Below, piece by piece: positions 32,525 through 43,092 of a stretch of DNA of 64,000 bases. The DNA comes from Symbiodinium natans. Taxonomy: Eukaryota > Sar > Dinophyceae > Suessiales > Symbiodiniaceae. Made by a program: the position numbers and the translations under genes. Each line of letters starts with the position of its first letter. Position 1 is the stretch's first letter. Below the pieces are notes generated by a model, which was given only the letters and a program-made list of their open reading frames with translations, had not been told where the DNA came from and ran no database searches. The DNA lies in the NCBI GenBank assembly GCA_905221605.1, contig CAJNDS010001446.1, positions 1,037,315-1,101,314 on the forward strand, read 5' to 3'.

Positions 32525-32636
32525 CTTTGTGGTACTTTACTGTAACTATAGATCCTTACCTTTTTTGGGCTTATTGGGTTTCTTATTAAAGCAGCTAGAA
32601 GTTTAATTTATAGCTACCCTGCTGAGTGCAGCCAAG
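32525..32636 (+). mobile_element. Introner-like element, family A
   Basis: CTTTGTGGTACTTTACTG to GCAGCCAAG. Flanking GTAC occurs on both sides (AAGTACAAG and AAGGTACTC), suggesting a target duplication. Confidence 0.85.
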
Positions 32637-32899
32637 GTACTCATGGCCTAGATGCTTTTTGATGAGGGGAGGGTTTTGGGTGCAGGGTTGAATTAGGTGC
32701 AGGGTAGGGTGTAGGGTTTAGGGTCTTAGGGTCTATAGGGTCTAGGGTTTAGGGTTTAGGGTCCAGGGTTTAGGGCTTAGGGTTTCGGGTCCCTAAACCT
32801 TAAATGAGGGCGTTACGGCTCGAAGCCCTTCAGGGCTTTCAGGGTTGTTTTCGGAGCCGTGCCACGTTCTACCAAGGACCCTTAGGTCCTTGGTAGCTT

Positions 32900-33135
32900 T
32901 CACCCTAAACCCGAAACCCTAAACCCAAACCCTAAACCCTAAACCCTAAACCCTAAACCCTTAACCCTAAACCCTAAACCCTAAACCCTAAACCCTAAAC
33001 CCTAAACCCTAAACCCTTAAACCTAAACCCTAAACCCTAAACCCTAAACCCTAAACCCTAAACCCTAAACCCTAAACCCTAAACCCTAAACCCTAAACCC
33101 TAAACCCTAAACCCTAAACCCTAACCCTAAACCCT
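32900..33135 (-). repeat. Telomere-like array (CCCTAAA)n
   Basis: More than 30 units, with two CCCTTAAA variants. Confidence 0.95.
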
Positions 33136-33139
33136 CAAC

Positions 33140-33900
33140 TCTCGAAGGAGCCACCCGAACCCCGAATTTCACCTAAAACCCTACATTCTGAACCCTGCAC
33201 CCTAAACCCCTCAACCCCTTCGCCCTACTTGGGAGCTCTTTGGACTTCGTAAGTAGGGTTAGTAGGGTGGGTTATGGGGCTTGTAAGAGGCATAAGAGGG
33301 TTTCTAGGGGATGCTAAGCAGGCTTGCTCAGTCAAAAGAGCTTCCAAGCAAGCCCCTCGCCCTATGCACCCTCAACCCCCTCAACCCTGTACCGCAAGGT
33401 AGCAAGACGCTGCCGCCTCATAGCGTGCGCCTCTTTCTGCCACGCCTCTCAGCGGTGGCCATGTCCATTTACAAGAAGGGGCCCCCCCTAATTTTAAGTA
33501 GAGTTAGAAGGCCCCTAAATTGGGTTAGAAGGATCCTAAATTAGGTTATAAGTCCCTTAACTATAGTTAGTATAGTAAGGGGGCCCCACCTTCGAGGGGC
33601 TGCAAGGGCAGTCTGCAGGCTTCTTCGGGTTGGAGGGTTTGGGGTTCAGGGTTTAGGGTTTGGGGTTTCTTAGGAGTTTGGGCTTCAGGGGTTCAAGGCC
33701 CGCAAGCCTGAATCTCAAACCCTGGTGGGGTTTGGGGTTGCGGTCCCCTCTAAAACCCCAAACCCCTGAAGCTTCCTGGTTTAGGGTTGAGGGTTTAGGG
33801 CTTAGGAGCACCGACGCTCGTAATAACAGGTACGTGCAAAGACCGGCACGCTCGGGCCGCTCGGAAGGCGGATGATGCCGAAAGGCGCCTCTTGTTGTTT
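33140..33900. other. Mixed spacer, no confident gene
   Basis: Includes CCTAAATTRGGTTAGAAGG-like short direct repeats (33485-33570) and a GC-rich island at about 33808-33895 next to TTTAGGG repeat. The frames are too short to call. Confidence 0.4.
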
Positions 33901-33902
33901 GG

Positions 33903-33980
33903 GGTTAGGGTTTAGGGTTTAGGGTTTAGGGTTTAGGGTTTAGGGTTTAGGTTTAGGGTTTAGGGTTTAGGGTTTAGGCT
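33903..33980 (+). repeat. Telomere-like array (TTTAGGG)n
   Basis: About 11 units. Confidence 0.95.
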
Positions 33981-34087
33981 TTTGGAGCTGCTTTCCCCTT
34001 GTTTGGAGCGGGGCTCCCTGTTTGGCATAGCCACCTCATCAACCCTAAACCCTATAATGCCCTATAAACCCTATAAACCCTCTATAA

Positions 34088-34200
34088 CAAGGAATGGGAC
34101 TAGGCCCTTTTTTCCTTTTTTTAGGGTTGGTGTTCCCTTGTAATCCCCTTAAAACCAAAAAGGGTACCCTTTGTTATTCCTAGGTTACTCCCGGGTCTAG
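34088..34200. mobile_element. MITE-like element, family C
   Basis: GGGACTAGGCCC-type left end; right end GGTTACTCCCGGGTCTAG; CCAAAAAGGGTACCC core. Confidence 0.8.
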
Positions 34201-34338
34201 ATAAACCCTAAAGGGAACCCTTTTGAATCCTAATTAGGTTACTGGGGCTACCTCTTCAGGGCTTTCTCCTGTACAGAATCTGCTAGCCTTCACATGCAGT
34301 ATGTCCTCAACCTCCCAAACCCTCTAAACCTTAAGCTT

Positions 34339-34436
34339 GGGATGTTCCCCCTTGTGCTAACAGTCCTTAATAGGGATTATAGCAGGGCGTCCTACAAACC
34401 CTATGAAGGAGTGTTCGTATCAGGGGGAACACCCCA
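34339..34436. mobile_element. MITE-like element, family E
   Basis: GGGATGTTCCCCCTTGTGCT pairs with CGTATCAGGGGGAACACC. Confidence 0.75.
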
Positions 34437-34620
34437 GCCTTAAACCCTGAATCCTAAACCCTAGGAGCCCTAAACCCAAACCCTACAAGCCCTAAACCCT
34501 CCCTCAACCCTTGCCCGAAACAGCGGTAGGTTTGAACACAATCTTTGTTGAGTTTTATTCTTACCCTGCGTCCCCTTTTTTAAGTTCTTCCTCTAACTTC
34601 ACAAAATTTGCTTCTTGTAG

Positions 34621-34803
34621 GGTCCGCAAGGCCTACCCCATGAAGCATTAAGATTCTGGGTTGAACCTATGTTGCAGGACTCCCGGTTTAGGGTTTAGGG
34701 TTTAGGGTTTAGGGTTTAGGAGCCACGGGTCTGAAGACTTTTAGGATCCGCGTCACAGGAATCGAAGCCACGACGCCCGCTCCGAGCAATGCCGCGGCGC
34801 CGA
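34621..34803 (+). CDS. Unidentified gene segment, two exons separated by a telomere-repeat intron
   Basis: Exons 34621-34685 and 34745-34803. Exon 1 follows a classical pyrimidine-rich acceptor (TTTGCTTCTTGTAG) and reads GPQGLPHEALRFWVEPMLQD. It ends CCCG before GTTTAGGG, in phase 2. Exon 2 begins after CTTTTAG and reads IRVTGIEATTPAPSNAAAP in the matching phase. The 59-bp intron is about half pure TTTAGGG. A further GTTTTAGGG donor follows exon 2. The upstream intron may start with GTAGGT at 34526. The family is not recognised. No start or stop is seen, so this is a middle piece of a gene. Confidence 0.55.
34686..34744 (+). repeat. 59-bp intron starting with TTTAGGG repeat
   Basis: GTTTAGGG x5, then unique sequence ending ACTTTTAG. 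GT-AG boundaries join two open frames in phase 2. Confidence 0.55.
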
Positions 34804-35227
34804 GTTTTAGGGTTTCGGGATTTGGGGTTTAGGGGTTGGAGTTTAGGGTTTAGGGCTTAGGATCCTGCCGGGAGGGGTTAGGGGTTAGAGGTTCGGGCTT
34901 GGGGTAGGATTTGGGGTTTAGTGAGGGCATTTCGTTGAGGATCCGAACTGTTTAGGGCTCCGGGTTTGGGATTTCTGGGGTTTGGGGTTTGCTTTTTTCT
35001 TGTTTTGGATTTGTGGGGTTTTGGGGTTCAGCTTTCAAGGGCCTGTAGCAGGGCCTAAATTTCATAAGTCTCGGGGGCGGGGTGGGGGGGGGGGGGCGGC
35101 GGGAGGGAGGGAATGGCTTTGAATCACGGTAGTACCTTTTTGGGGGGAACCCTACGTAATCAGCGATCCTATGTAAGAATTCCCGTGTGTGAATCTGCTA
35201 TGTGTGTAAATGTACATATATACATGC
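34804..35227. other. TTTAGGG-variant region and unique spacer
   Basis: Degenerate TTTAGGG to about 35040, then a G-rich run (35078-35110) and unique sequence. A third small exon after GGCTTAG at 34861 is possible but weak. Confidence 0.4.
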
Positions 35228-35334
35228 AACCTTGGGACCAAATGAACCCCCAAATTGGGATCATGTACCCCATACTACTATAATTCCAATTAAGGTATAT
35301 GAACCATCAACCCTTTTAGTTCCTGTGGTCTTTG
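35228..35334. mobile_element. Family B TIR element, diverged
   Basis: ACCTTGGGACCAAATGAACC left end, and an internal CATACTACTATAATTCC motif as in the other copies. The right end is degraded. Confidence 0.6.
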
Positions 35335-35762
35335 CATGTTTTATGTTGGGGTTTGGGGATTAGGGTTTATCGTGTATGTGTGTGAATGAAGAATGAAGGG
35401 CCGGTTTTGAACATTGACTGTTCTGTGTGCAGGCATTTATGTTACGCTTGTCGCCTCCCGAACCCTATTCCCTACACCCCTCGGCCCTATAGGGTTCAGG
35501 GTTCAGGGTTTCGGCTCTTGATGAAGCCGAATAGCCCCCGATAGCTCCTACTAGCGTTTGGTCTTTGAGGTCTAGGTGTTTCTACGGTAGTTTCACGCTT
35601 CAGGTTTTCGGGTTTGGGGCGGGGAGGGGCCGGGGGGGGGGGGGGGTTGGGGGGGTTGGGGCCCTGTAAATTCAGCTCTACGACCCGTAGGGCTCAGGGC
35701 TTCGAAGCCAACCCCTGAACGATAAAGGGCTTAGGGTTCAGGATTTCGCCCTGCCCACCCTA

Positions 35763-35981
35763 CTTGGAGGTTCGTGGTACTTATTAACCAATTCTAACTC
35801 TGCTTATAACTGTACTGATAACCATATGAGGGCACTTAAGGGGCTTATAAGTGGACAATACGTACAGTTACACTTTGTTACCCTAAACCCTAAACCCTAA
35901 ACCCTAAACCCTAAACCCTAAACCCTAAACCCTAAACCCTAAACCCTAAACCCTAAACCCTAAGTAACATGAACCTCCAAG
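35763..35981. mobile_element. MITE family D split by a telomere-like array
   Basis: CTTGGAGGTTCGTGGTAC to ACATGAACCTCCAAG with TA on both sides. A pure 83-bp CCCTAAA array (35881-35963) sits in the right half, displacing about 15 bp of element sequence. Confidence 0.85.
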
Positions 35982-36003
35982 TAGCCTTCATCCCATAACA
36001 CAG

Positions 36004-36067
36004 GCCCCGAGTACCTCCAGCTCCGCCAAGCCAAAGTCGCCAAGGGCGCAGGCGGGCTTGGCTTGGG
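36004..36067 (+). other. Exon-like island
   Basis: After AACACAG the frame reads PEYLQLRQAKVAKGAGG up to GGTTTAGGG. Family D element on the left, TTTAGGG array on the right. Confidence 0.4.
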
Positions 36068-36165
36068 GTTTAGGGTTTAGGGTTTAGGGTTTAGGGTTTA
36101 GGGTTTAGGGTTTAGGGTTTAGGGTTTAGGGCTTAGGGCTTAGGGCTTAGTGCTTAGGGCTTAGG
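36068..36165 (+). repeat. Telomere-like array (TTTAGGG then CTTAGGG)
   Basis: About nine TTTAGGG units followed by a block of CTTAGGG variants. Confidence 0.95.
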
Positions 36166-36598
36166 GGGGTTGGGCTTGGGGGTTCTGCATTTTTGTTTGT
36201 TTGTTCGGATTTCGTGTCCGAGGTTTTCGAATTTATGGTTCACAGAGGGTTAACAAAGTGTAGTTTAGGGTTTAGGGTCTAGGGTCTAGGGTCTAGGGTT
36301 TAGGGTTTAGGGTTTAGGGTTTAGGGTTTAGGGACCGCCAACCCGAAACCCCAAAACGCTTCAATTCGTGATTCAATTAGCAAAACAACGCCTAACTTCG
36401 ACACCATGTGAGACGCTCCAGGATGACTCAGCTCCAGCTGTTGAGAAGCCGTGTGGGCCTCTATTTTGCTTGTTTGGGGAGGTTCCTTTTTTTTTTCTGG
36501 TGCTTGGGCTGGGGGCCATAAACCACAAACCCCAGTGCCGGACTGGGGTCTCGGGGTGATTTGAGGGGAAAGGAAATGGAGGTTCAGGGTTTAGGGTT

Positions 36599-36708
36599 GG
36601 GATGTTCCGCCTTATACTAACAGTCCTGAATAGGGATGATAGTACCCACCCCCCCATCCCCCAATTATATCCCTATTCAGGACTGTTAGTATAAGGGGGA
36701 ACATCGCA
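36599..36708. mobile_element. MITE-like element, family E (best-preserved palindrome)
   Basis: GGGATGTTCCGCCTTATACT pairs with AGTATAAGGGGGAACATC, and the inner arms (ACAGTCCTGAATAGGGAT and its complement) also match. Confidence 0.85.
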
Positions 36709-36867
36709 AGGTTGAGGGTTTAGGGGTGTGGGGTGTAGGGTGCAAGGGGGGGGGGGGGGTTATGCTGTATAAGTTGGCGAGGGGCCAGTCCTCCTCGGTT
36801 TAGGGTTCAGGGCTCATGGGTTTCGAGACTGGTTTTGGCCAGCCTCGGTTGTGCAAGCCCAGGTTTA

Positions 36868-36965
36868 GGATTTAGGGTTTAGGGTTTAGGGTTTAGGGTT
36901 TAGGGTTTAGGGTTTAGGGTTTAGGGTTTAGGGTTTAGGGTTTAGGGTTTAGGGTTTAGGGTTGA
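36868..36965 (+). repeat. Telomere-like array (TTTAGGG)n
   Basis: About 13 perfect units. Confidence 0.95.
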
Positions 36966-37037
36966 GGGTTCAGGGTTCCGGGTCCCAAACCCCAACCAAG
37001 CTCCTCACCGTGGAATGACCGTTTTTGTGAGGCTTTC

Positions 37038-37480
37038 CTAGGACCCAGAGTAGACCCTCATTCCTTTTTCCCCACCTTCGGTGTGGGGTTGTTAGATTTT
37101 AAACTCAACTCTTCTCCTCGCCCGAACTCTTACTCCTAGAGGCTCCCTGGAGTGCCCAACCCTAGAGATTCCCTGGAGTGCCTAACCCAGAGACTCCCTG
37201 GAGTGCCCAACCCAGACACGCCTCGAGTGCCCAAGTTCAGTGTCTTCCTGGAGTGCCCAACCCCAGAATCTCCCTGGAGTGCCCAACCCCAATTGCAAGC
37301 AAAAACTCAGAAAGCGTTTTTGAATCAATGTGTCTTTGTTTGAACATCTTATGTGCGCTCTTTCCGTTTAACGAGGAGCAAGGTGGGGATGTTCGAAGTA
37401 AAATAAGTTTTAGGGCTTAGGTTCCCTTGCAAGCCCCTGTAAACCAAAAAGGGCACCCTTGGTATTCCTCTAGGGTCTAG
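37038..37480. mobile_element. MITE family C split by unrelated sequence
   Basis: Left end CTAGGACCCAGAGTAGACCC at 37038 and a right half (CCAAAAAGGGCACCC) at about 37407-37480 are separated by about 330 bp holding the 25-bp minisatellite. This suggests a nested insertion. Confidence 0.5.
37138..37290. repeat. 25-26 bp minisatellite, six units
   Basis: Unit resembles AGACTCCCTGGAGTGCCCAA, with single-base differences. The frames over it are translated repeat. Confidence 0.85.
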
Positions 37481-37499
37481 TATCCCTAAACCCTAAACC

Positions 37500-38489
37500 C
37501 GAAGCCCTAAACCCTAAAGAGCCTAAACCCTGGGGTCTAGTATATGTGGTATTCCTCTAGGTTGCTCTCGGGTTTAGTTTTTTGGGTTCTAGGAACGGCT
37601 GAGTTCTTCGGTCTTGGGTTGCTGCTGAAGAGGATGGGGCCTGGGGCTGTGGCGCATTAGCTGGGTTTGAAGGTGTTTAAAACCCTCAACCCTCAACACT
37701 AGACCCTAAACCTTAAACCCAATAGGTTAGGGTGGATTGGCCGCCTGAAACGGCGCGGGGTGGGAGAAAGGTATTAGATGGCCTTCCACAGACGGGCCAG
37801 AGCTGCGCTTCAGCATCTACGCCAACCCTAAACCCTAAACCCTGGACCCTAAACCCTAAACCCGAAACCCGAGACCCTAAACACTAAACTTCGATCTCGA
37901 GCTCTTTTGGCCTTATGGGTCGAGGTGTTTGCTGTGGCTCTGCGGCGGCTCTGGGATGGATTGAAGTTAGGGTTTAGGGTTTAGGGTCTAGGGTCTAGGG
38001 TCTGGGGTTTAGGGTTTAGGGTTTAGGGTTTAGGGTTTAGGGTTGCTGGCAGAATACTTGTGCATGCGTCAGTGGGCACAGGGCTGCAAGGAATTCCGGG
38101 TTTGGGGTTCAAGGGGTGTTTTCAGCTTCCGAAGCCTGCCCTGGTCCCGCCTTCTCTAAGGTTTTGGGGTTTAGGGTGTAGGGTTTAGGGTTTTTTGCTT
38201 TAGACCTTCAGTGCTGGCCCGAATCCTGCCAAGGATCTCCCCCAGAACGAAGGTCCCCGGCGAGGGGGCCCGCGCCCGAGGAGTTTCATGTGTTTAGGGC
38301 TTATAGGGTTCCCTGCAATTTCGTTGATTTTGTAGGTATGTACGGTAGAACCCGTAAGACTACATAGAGTCCCAGGTAGGGTTAGGAGAGTTTCAGTACG
38401 CGGGGGTCCTGTGGCAGGCGCTGCTTTGCTGTCATGATAGATGCTCCTTGTCCTGTCCTTCGGACTTTTGCTGAGGCCCTATGGGAATT
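37500..38489. other. Mixed spacer with short telomere-like blocks
   Basis: CCCTAAA (37822-37870), TTTAGGG (37970-38045) and unique GC-rich islands (37780-37825 and 38215-38290) with short open frames. No gene can be supported. Confidence 0.4.
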
Positions 38490-38582
38490 TACGAAAGTAA
38501 GGGACTTTTTTGGGGTCCTTACTGTAAGGGGCTCCTACTATTTGGGGGTCTATTTTCGGAGTCCCCTATTTTCGTAAACCCC
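38490..38582. mobile_element. MITE-like element, family F
   Basis: GGGAATTTACGAAAGTAAGG pairs with CCCTATTTTCGTAAACCCC. Confidence 0.7.
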
Positions 38583-38929
38583 ATATGAAGACCCGAGAGA
38601 GAGCTCTGAGTGTTGCTCCCCTCAAGTGCTGATTGATTCTCGGCATCTCATCATCGGCTGTTCCTGTAAAAGTCCAGCCCAAACCCCAAAACCCCAAACC
38701 ACACAAACCCTAAACCCTTAACCCGAAACCCTAAACCCTAAACCCTAAACCCCTTGACCCTAGACCCGAACCCTAAACCCAACGTATCCAAGCGAAGCTT
38801 CACCGGCTTGCTGTCAGAAGCCATCAAACCCTGTCGTTGGGTTTAGAGGTTTAGGGTTTCGGGTTTAGGGTTTAGGGTTAGGGTTAAGGGACCCGTGGGC
38901 CCTTGGGGACCAGAGGGAACCCTGGAGGG

Positions 38930-39145
38930 TTTATGGTTCATATACCTTCGTCGGAATTATGGTCCCTAAGCTGCCCCTAAACCAGTGCCCCTAAATAATC
39001 CCTAGACCTTAATAGGAATGATGGTAGTATCTTAGTAGCTGATTGATTGCACTTTACACTTTTTTGGGGCTCATGAACTCAGCAACTATAGGGATGTATA
39101 GTGTACATGAACCCAACTTTAGGGTTCATTTGGTCCCCCCAAGGG
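38930..39145. other. Diverged composite related to family B
   Basis: GGTTCATATACCTTCGTCGG and TTCATTTGGTCCCCCCAAGG resemble family B ends, but the interior differs. It may be a nested or rearranged copy. Confidence 0.4.
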
Positions 39146-39446
39146 CCCTGAACCCCAGTGTGTAAGGTTTCATCTTCCGCCCAAGATCACTCCTCGAACA
39201 CCCCGGAAGCCCTTAAGCGCCAAAAAAAAAAAAAACAAGCCACAAGCCCCTGGCGCCAACAAACACCTAAACATCTAAACCCTAAACCTTGAACCCTGAA
39301 CCCTAAACCCTAAACCCTGAACTCTGAACCCTGAACCCTGAACCCTGAACCCTGAACCCTGAACCGTAAGCCCAGCAGCATGTGAGCTGGATGTGCCGCC
39401 CAGGCAACCGCTTCCGGCGCCCTGAAGCAGAAGGCGCAGCTCTTGA

Positions 39447-39552
39447 CTTTGTGGTACTTTACTGTAACTTTAGATCCTTACCTTTTTTGGGCTGATTGGG
39501 TTTCTTATTAAGGCAGCTAAAAGTTTAATTTATAGCTACCCTAAATAGCCAG
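39447..39552 (+). mobile_element. Introner-like element, family A, 3' truncated
   Basis: CTTTGTGGTACTTTACTG start is intact. After TATAGCTACC the usual CTGAGTGCAGCCAAG is shortened. Confidence 0.75.
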
Positions 39553-40071
39553 GGTTCAGGGTATTGAAGGCTGACTTTCGAGGGTTTCGTAGGCTATTTT
39601 GTGTGGTTTCTTGGCGCCTACCCCCTAGACCCTAAACCCGAAACTCTGCACCCGGAGCCTCAACAACCTGATTTCAGCGCTAAGATTTCAGGCCTTTGGG
39701 GCGTGAGGTTTGCGCTTACGGAAGACCCCAACACCTGCCTGGGTACTTTGGGGGTGCAGCTGTACCCCCCCAAATAGACACACACTCTCCCCCAAACCTG
39801 AAATCATAAACCCTTCAGCTCTTCGCCCTAAACCTATAACCCTTAAACCATAGACTCCATAAACTGAAAACCTTCAGAACGCGAAACCCCAAACCTCGTG
39901 CTTCGTCAGTTCCTAGCATCTCGGAGTCTACGAAAAGAAGGGACCCCGAACAAAGACCTCCAAATAATAGGATCCCCTTATAGGAAGGACCCCTATAAAG
40001 CCCTAAACCCTAAACCCTATTCCCTAAACCCTAAACCCTAAACCCTCGTAACCCCCCCATCTGCCCCCAAG

Positions 40072-40118
40072 GCCTCCAGCCCGCGCGATGCCGCGGGGAC
40101 CAAGCTGAAGGAGTCGTT
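40072..40118 (+). other. Exon-like island
   Basis: After CCCCCAAG the frame reads ASSPRDAAGTKLKES to a GTTAGATC edge. CCCTAAA array on the left and G-rich repeat on the right. Confidence 0.35.
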
Positions 40119-40119
40119 A

Positions 40120-41084
40120 GATCTCTTTTTTTTGTTTGGGGCGGGGGGGGGGGGTTAGAGCTTAGGATTTAGGGTTTCAGGTTTCACGGCTTAAGGTCAA
40201 AGGTTTAGGAGGGTTTTGGAGGGGTTTTCGGTTGGGTTTGGGTTTTTTGGGGGGTGCCGTCTGATGCTCTGAGCATGTCAGGCAAGCATCCTAAGGTAGT
40301 GGGAGAACCCTGATGTAGAAGACCAGAGATACTGTCCTTATACTGCTCTTTTGGAATATCTGATTCTCACAGAGTTTCCCAAAGATAGGGCAAGAGTCCT
40401 TTTTCCACGACTAACGCAACGGTAAAAGTCATTATGCAAACACTTACGTCGTCCCTATAAGGTAGGGCTAGGGGGCTCCACCTTGTCCGTTGTCCTCTTT
40501 ACCTAAACCTTCAACCCTAAACCCTAGAAAACCCGTATACAGAACCCTCAGGCGACCAGATTTCATGTAGGAGCTTCACTTGAGGGCCACAGTGGAATCC
40601 TGCTACCGCTGCTTCGTTTTGCTCAGCTGCGGGCAAGCCAAAGAAGCGCTTGCTGCCCAAAGGTGCGAGGGGGGCACCTAAACTCTGAGACCCGAAACCC
40701 CGAACCTCAAACCCCTAAACCCCAAGCCCTAAACCCTAAATCCTCAACCCTAAACCCTAAACCCTAAACCCTAAACCCTAAACCCTAAATAACCCTGAAC
40801 CCTAAAACCCAAACCGTAAGCCCTAAACCCCTAAAAGTACCCTTCAAGATGCCCCCGCACTCCATCAAGGTACCCTGACGTTAGCAGGCCCTAGCTTACC
40901 GAATGTGCCTCAACCCTTTACAAACTCCTAAACCAGAAGCCCTAAGCCCTAAACCCTGTTTGAACCCTAAACCCTAAACCCTAAACCCTAAACCCTAAAC
41001 CCTAAACCCCCCCCCCAAAAAAATCCCTGAACGTTGCCATTCCGGATTCCCGAAACCCGAACCCCCCAAGTCCGGACACACGCC
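40120..41084. other. Spacer with CCCTAAA arrays
   Basis: G-rich variants to about 40250, unique sequence to 40670, CCCTAAA blocks at 40720-40790 and 40965-41010. A short lysine-rich coding-like island (AAGKPKKRLLPKGARGAP) lies at about 40629-40682. Confidence 0.5.
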
Positions 41085-41479
41085 ATGCAGCAAGCGAGTT
41101 TCGCAAGCCTGGCAGACATTGCTGCTGCATCCCAGAAGGAGCGAGAGGACCCGGGGGGGTTTAGGGTTTAGGATTTAGGGTTTAGGGTTCGGGGTTTGAA
41201 GTTTGGGGTTTGGGGTTAAGGGTTTTCGGGGCATTCAAAATTTGAGGGGCTTGGTTTTTGGGTTTAGGGCTTCAGGGCTTCAGGGTTTGAGATGCCTGTT
41301 AGGTTTTGGCGTTTAGGCCTTGAGTTTGAGAGGCTTTATTCGGGGTTTTGGGGTTTAAGGTTTCAGGTTCCAGGCGGTATGTGACAACCAGGGTCAAGGC
41401 CCTTTCTGCAGCTCCAAGAACGGGACTCGGGTTGCACTTTCGACTCTTCTTAGCCCTGCTGGAGCTATTCAATGAATGA
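41085..41479 (+). CDS. Small two-exon gene model with a TTTAGGG-type intron
   Basis: Exons 41085-41158 and 41392-41479; 162 bp, 53 residues, ATG to TGA. Exon 1 reads MQQASFASLADIAAASQKER and ends in a G run before GTTTAGGG (phase 2). Exon 2 starts after ACAACCAG in the same phase and reads VKALSAAPRTGLGLHFRLFL then ALLELFNE. The 233-bp intron is rich in TTTAGGG variants. The ATG might instead lie in an internal exon after GCAG. No family is recognised. Frame agreement supports the model, but the G run makes the phase vulnerable to a sequencing indel. Confidence 0.45.
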
Positions 41480-41539
41480 TTCAGGGATGAAGTGTGAGGA
41501 AAGCAAGAAGGTATATACATGACCCTAATTTTCGTTTTA

Positions 41540-41655
41540 TTGGCTCTGTGCGGGTTAGGGTTTAGGGTTTAGGGTGCAGGGTTTAGGGTCCAGGGTTTAG
41601 GGTTTAGGGTTCAGGGTTTAGGGTTTAGGGTTTAGGGTTGGGGTTTAGGGTTTAC
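41540..41655 (+). repeat. Telomere-like array (TTTAGGG variants)
   Basis: About 15 units with GCAGGG, CCAGGG and TCAGGG variants. Confidence 0.9.
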
Positions 41656-41687
41656 CCTCTAGAAGTAGTCGGATCTCATAACTTCAG

Positions 41688-41771
41688 CGCTCCCGAAGGA
41701 TGCGGAGATGGTGCGGAAGTGCCTCCCGGCACGTATCGATGCCCTGCTGCCACAGGCAGCCACACCGCGCG
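41688..41771 (+). other. Exon-like island (84 bp, phase 1 to 1)
   Basis: Acceptor ACTTCAG and donor GTTTAGGG. The open frame reads LPKDAEMVRKCLPARIDALL then PQAATPR. TTTAGGG repeat lies on both sides. Confidence 0.5.
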
Positions 41772-41779
41772 GTTTAGGG

Positions 41780-42587
41780 TTTAGGGTTTAGGGTTAGGGT
41801 TTAATTAGGGTCTAGGTTCAGGGTGCTTAGGGTGTTTAGGGTTTAGGGCTCCTAAACCCTAAATCCGAAGCCCTGCGAGCCGGACCTGATAAGGATCCCT
41901 TTTGTTTCTGGACCCGATTTGCCCTTGATAGGGGTCATGTTCCTTCGTAGCCAACGGTGTACCTTTAAACGTGTTGGGCTCCTGATGCTGCAGGAAAAGA
42001 AAGGTGTACCACTTTTCCTAAAGCCTAAATCCTAATCCCTAGATTTTAAGCCCTAAACCCTTTGCTTTTGGAGAAGTACGCGTCGGGGGTTGGGGAGGTT
42101 GCCGTCTTTAAGGGATGGTCAACTGGATGGGCTCAGGCATTAAACTAAACCCTAAACCCTTGACCCTAGACCCTAAACCCTTGACCCTAGACCCTAAACC
42201 CTAAACCCTAAACCCCTCAACTCCCAGCTCCAAGCCCTTAACAGCCAAAACCCTGACTCCAACAAAAAAAACCAAAACAACCCTAAGCCCCGAAAAAACC
42301 CGGAGGCCCTAAAATTTCAAGACCCTCAACCCCAAAACCCCAAAAAAGCAGAAGGCCCTAAAACACTATAAACCCCAAAGAACCCTAAGACCTTACAACC
42401 CCAAGCCCCCAAACCCTAAGCCCAGAGGCCCCCATCCATGTAAGGGCTGCTAGAACACCATCGGCTTATTATAGGGCCCTTAGAGGGGGTTCATGGGGTG
42501 TAAGGTACCTCGGGAACCTTAGGGAGACTTAGCGAGTAGTGGGAGTATGAACTTTGGGTCCTCAGGCCTTTTTGGTCCATCACTCAG
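41780..42587. other. Unique and degenerate spacer
   Basis: Unique sequence to about 42120, then CCCTAAA variants and C-rich text to about 42420, then unique sequence. No gene seen. Confidence 0.4.
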
Positions 42588-42715
42588 TGAGCGGGGAGCC
42601 CGTCAATCCAGCAGTCTCCCTTGACATCCTCCTGAGGGGCGCCTCGTTCTCAAACGAGCCATCAATGCAAGCCCTAGCCAGATCATTGCTGTCAGACCGA
42701 GTGCTTTGCCCCTAA
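42588..42715 (+). CDS. Possible terminal exon of an unidentified gene
   Basis: After ATCACTCAG the frame is open for about 40 codons and includes EPVNPAVSLDILLRGASFSN and EPSMQALARSLLSDRV. It ends at TAA, which is supplied by the first CCCTAAA unit of the following array. A GTGCTTTG donor before the stop is an alternative. The family is unknown. Confidence 0.4.
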
Positions 42716-42847
42716 ACCCTAAACCCTAAACCCTAAACCCTAAACCCTAAACCCTAAACCCTAAACCCTAAACCCTAAACCCTAAACCCTAAACCCTAAA
42801 CCCTAAACCCTAAACCCTAAACCCTAAACCCTAAACCCTAAACCCTA
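42712..42847 (-). repeat. Telomere-like array (CCCTAAA)n
   Basis: About 19 perfect units. Confidence 0.95.
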
Positions 42848-43092
42848 CCTCCACATGGACGGTGGTTTCCAGCCGGCTCGACGGCGCGGTCCAGCTGGGG
42901 CACCCACCCTAAAGAGCACTTGCACATACGCAAGAAGGCACGCCACCCTAAACCCTAAACCTCCGCTGAGCCCCCCCTCCGTGAGCATAATATAAGGTCC
43001 TGAACCCTAAGCCCTAAACCTTAATCCCTAAACCTCAAACCCTAGACCCTAAACCCTAAGCCCTGTACAACTTAAGCGTCTGGAAGTCTGAG

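Noticed and set aside
37152-37420. Overlapping frames with repeated PNPxxPWSAQP-like text
   Set aside because: They are translations of the 25-26 bp minisatellite.
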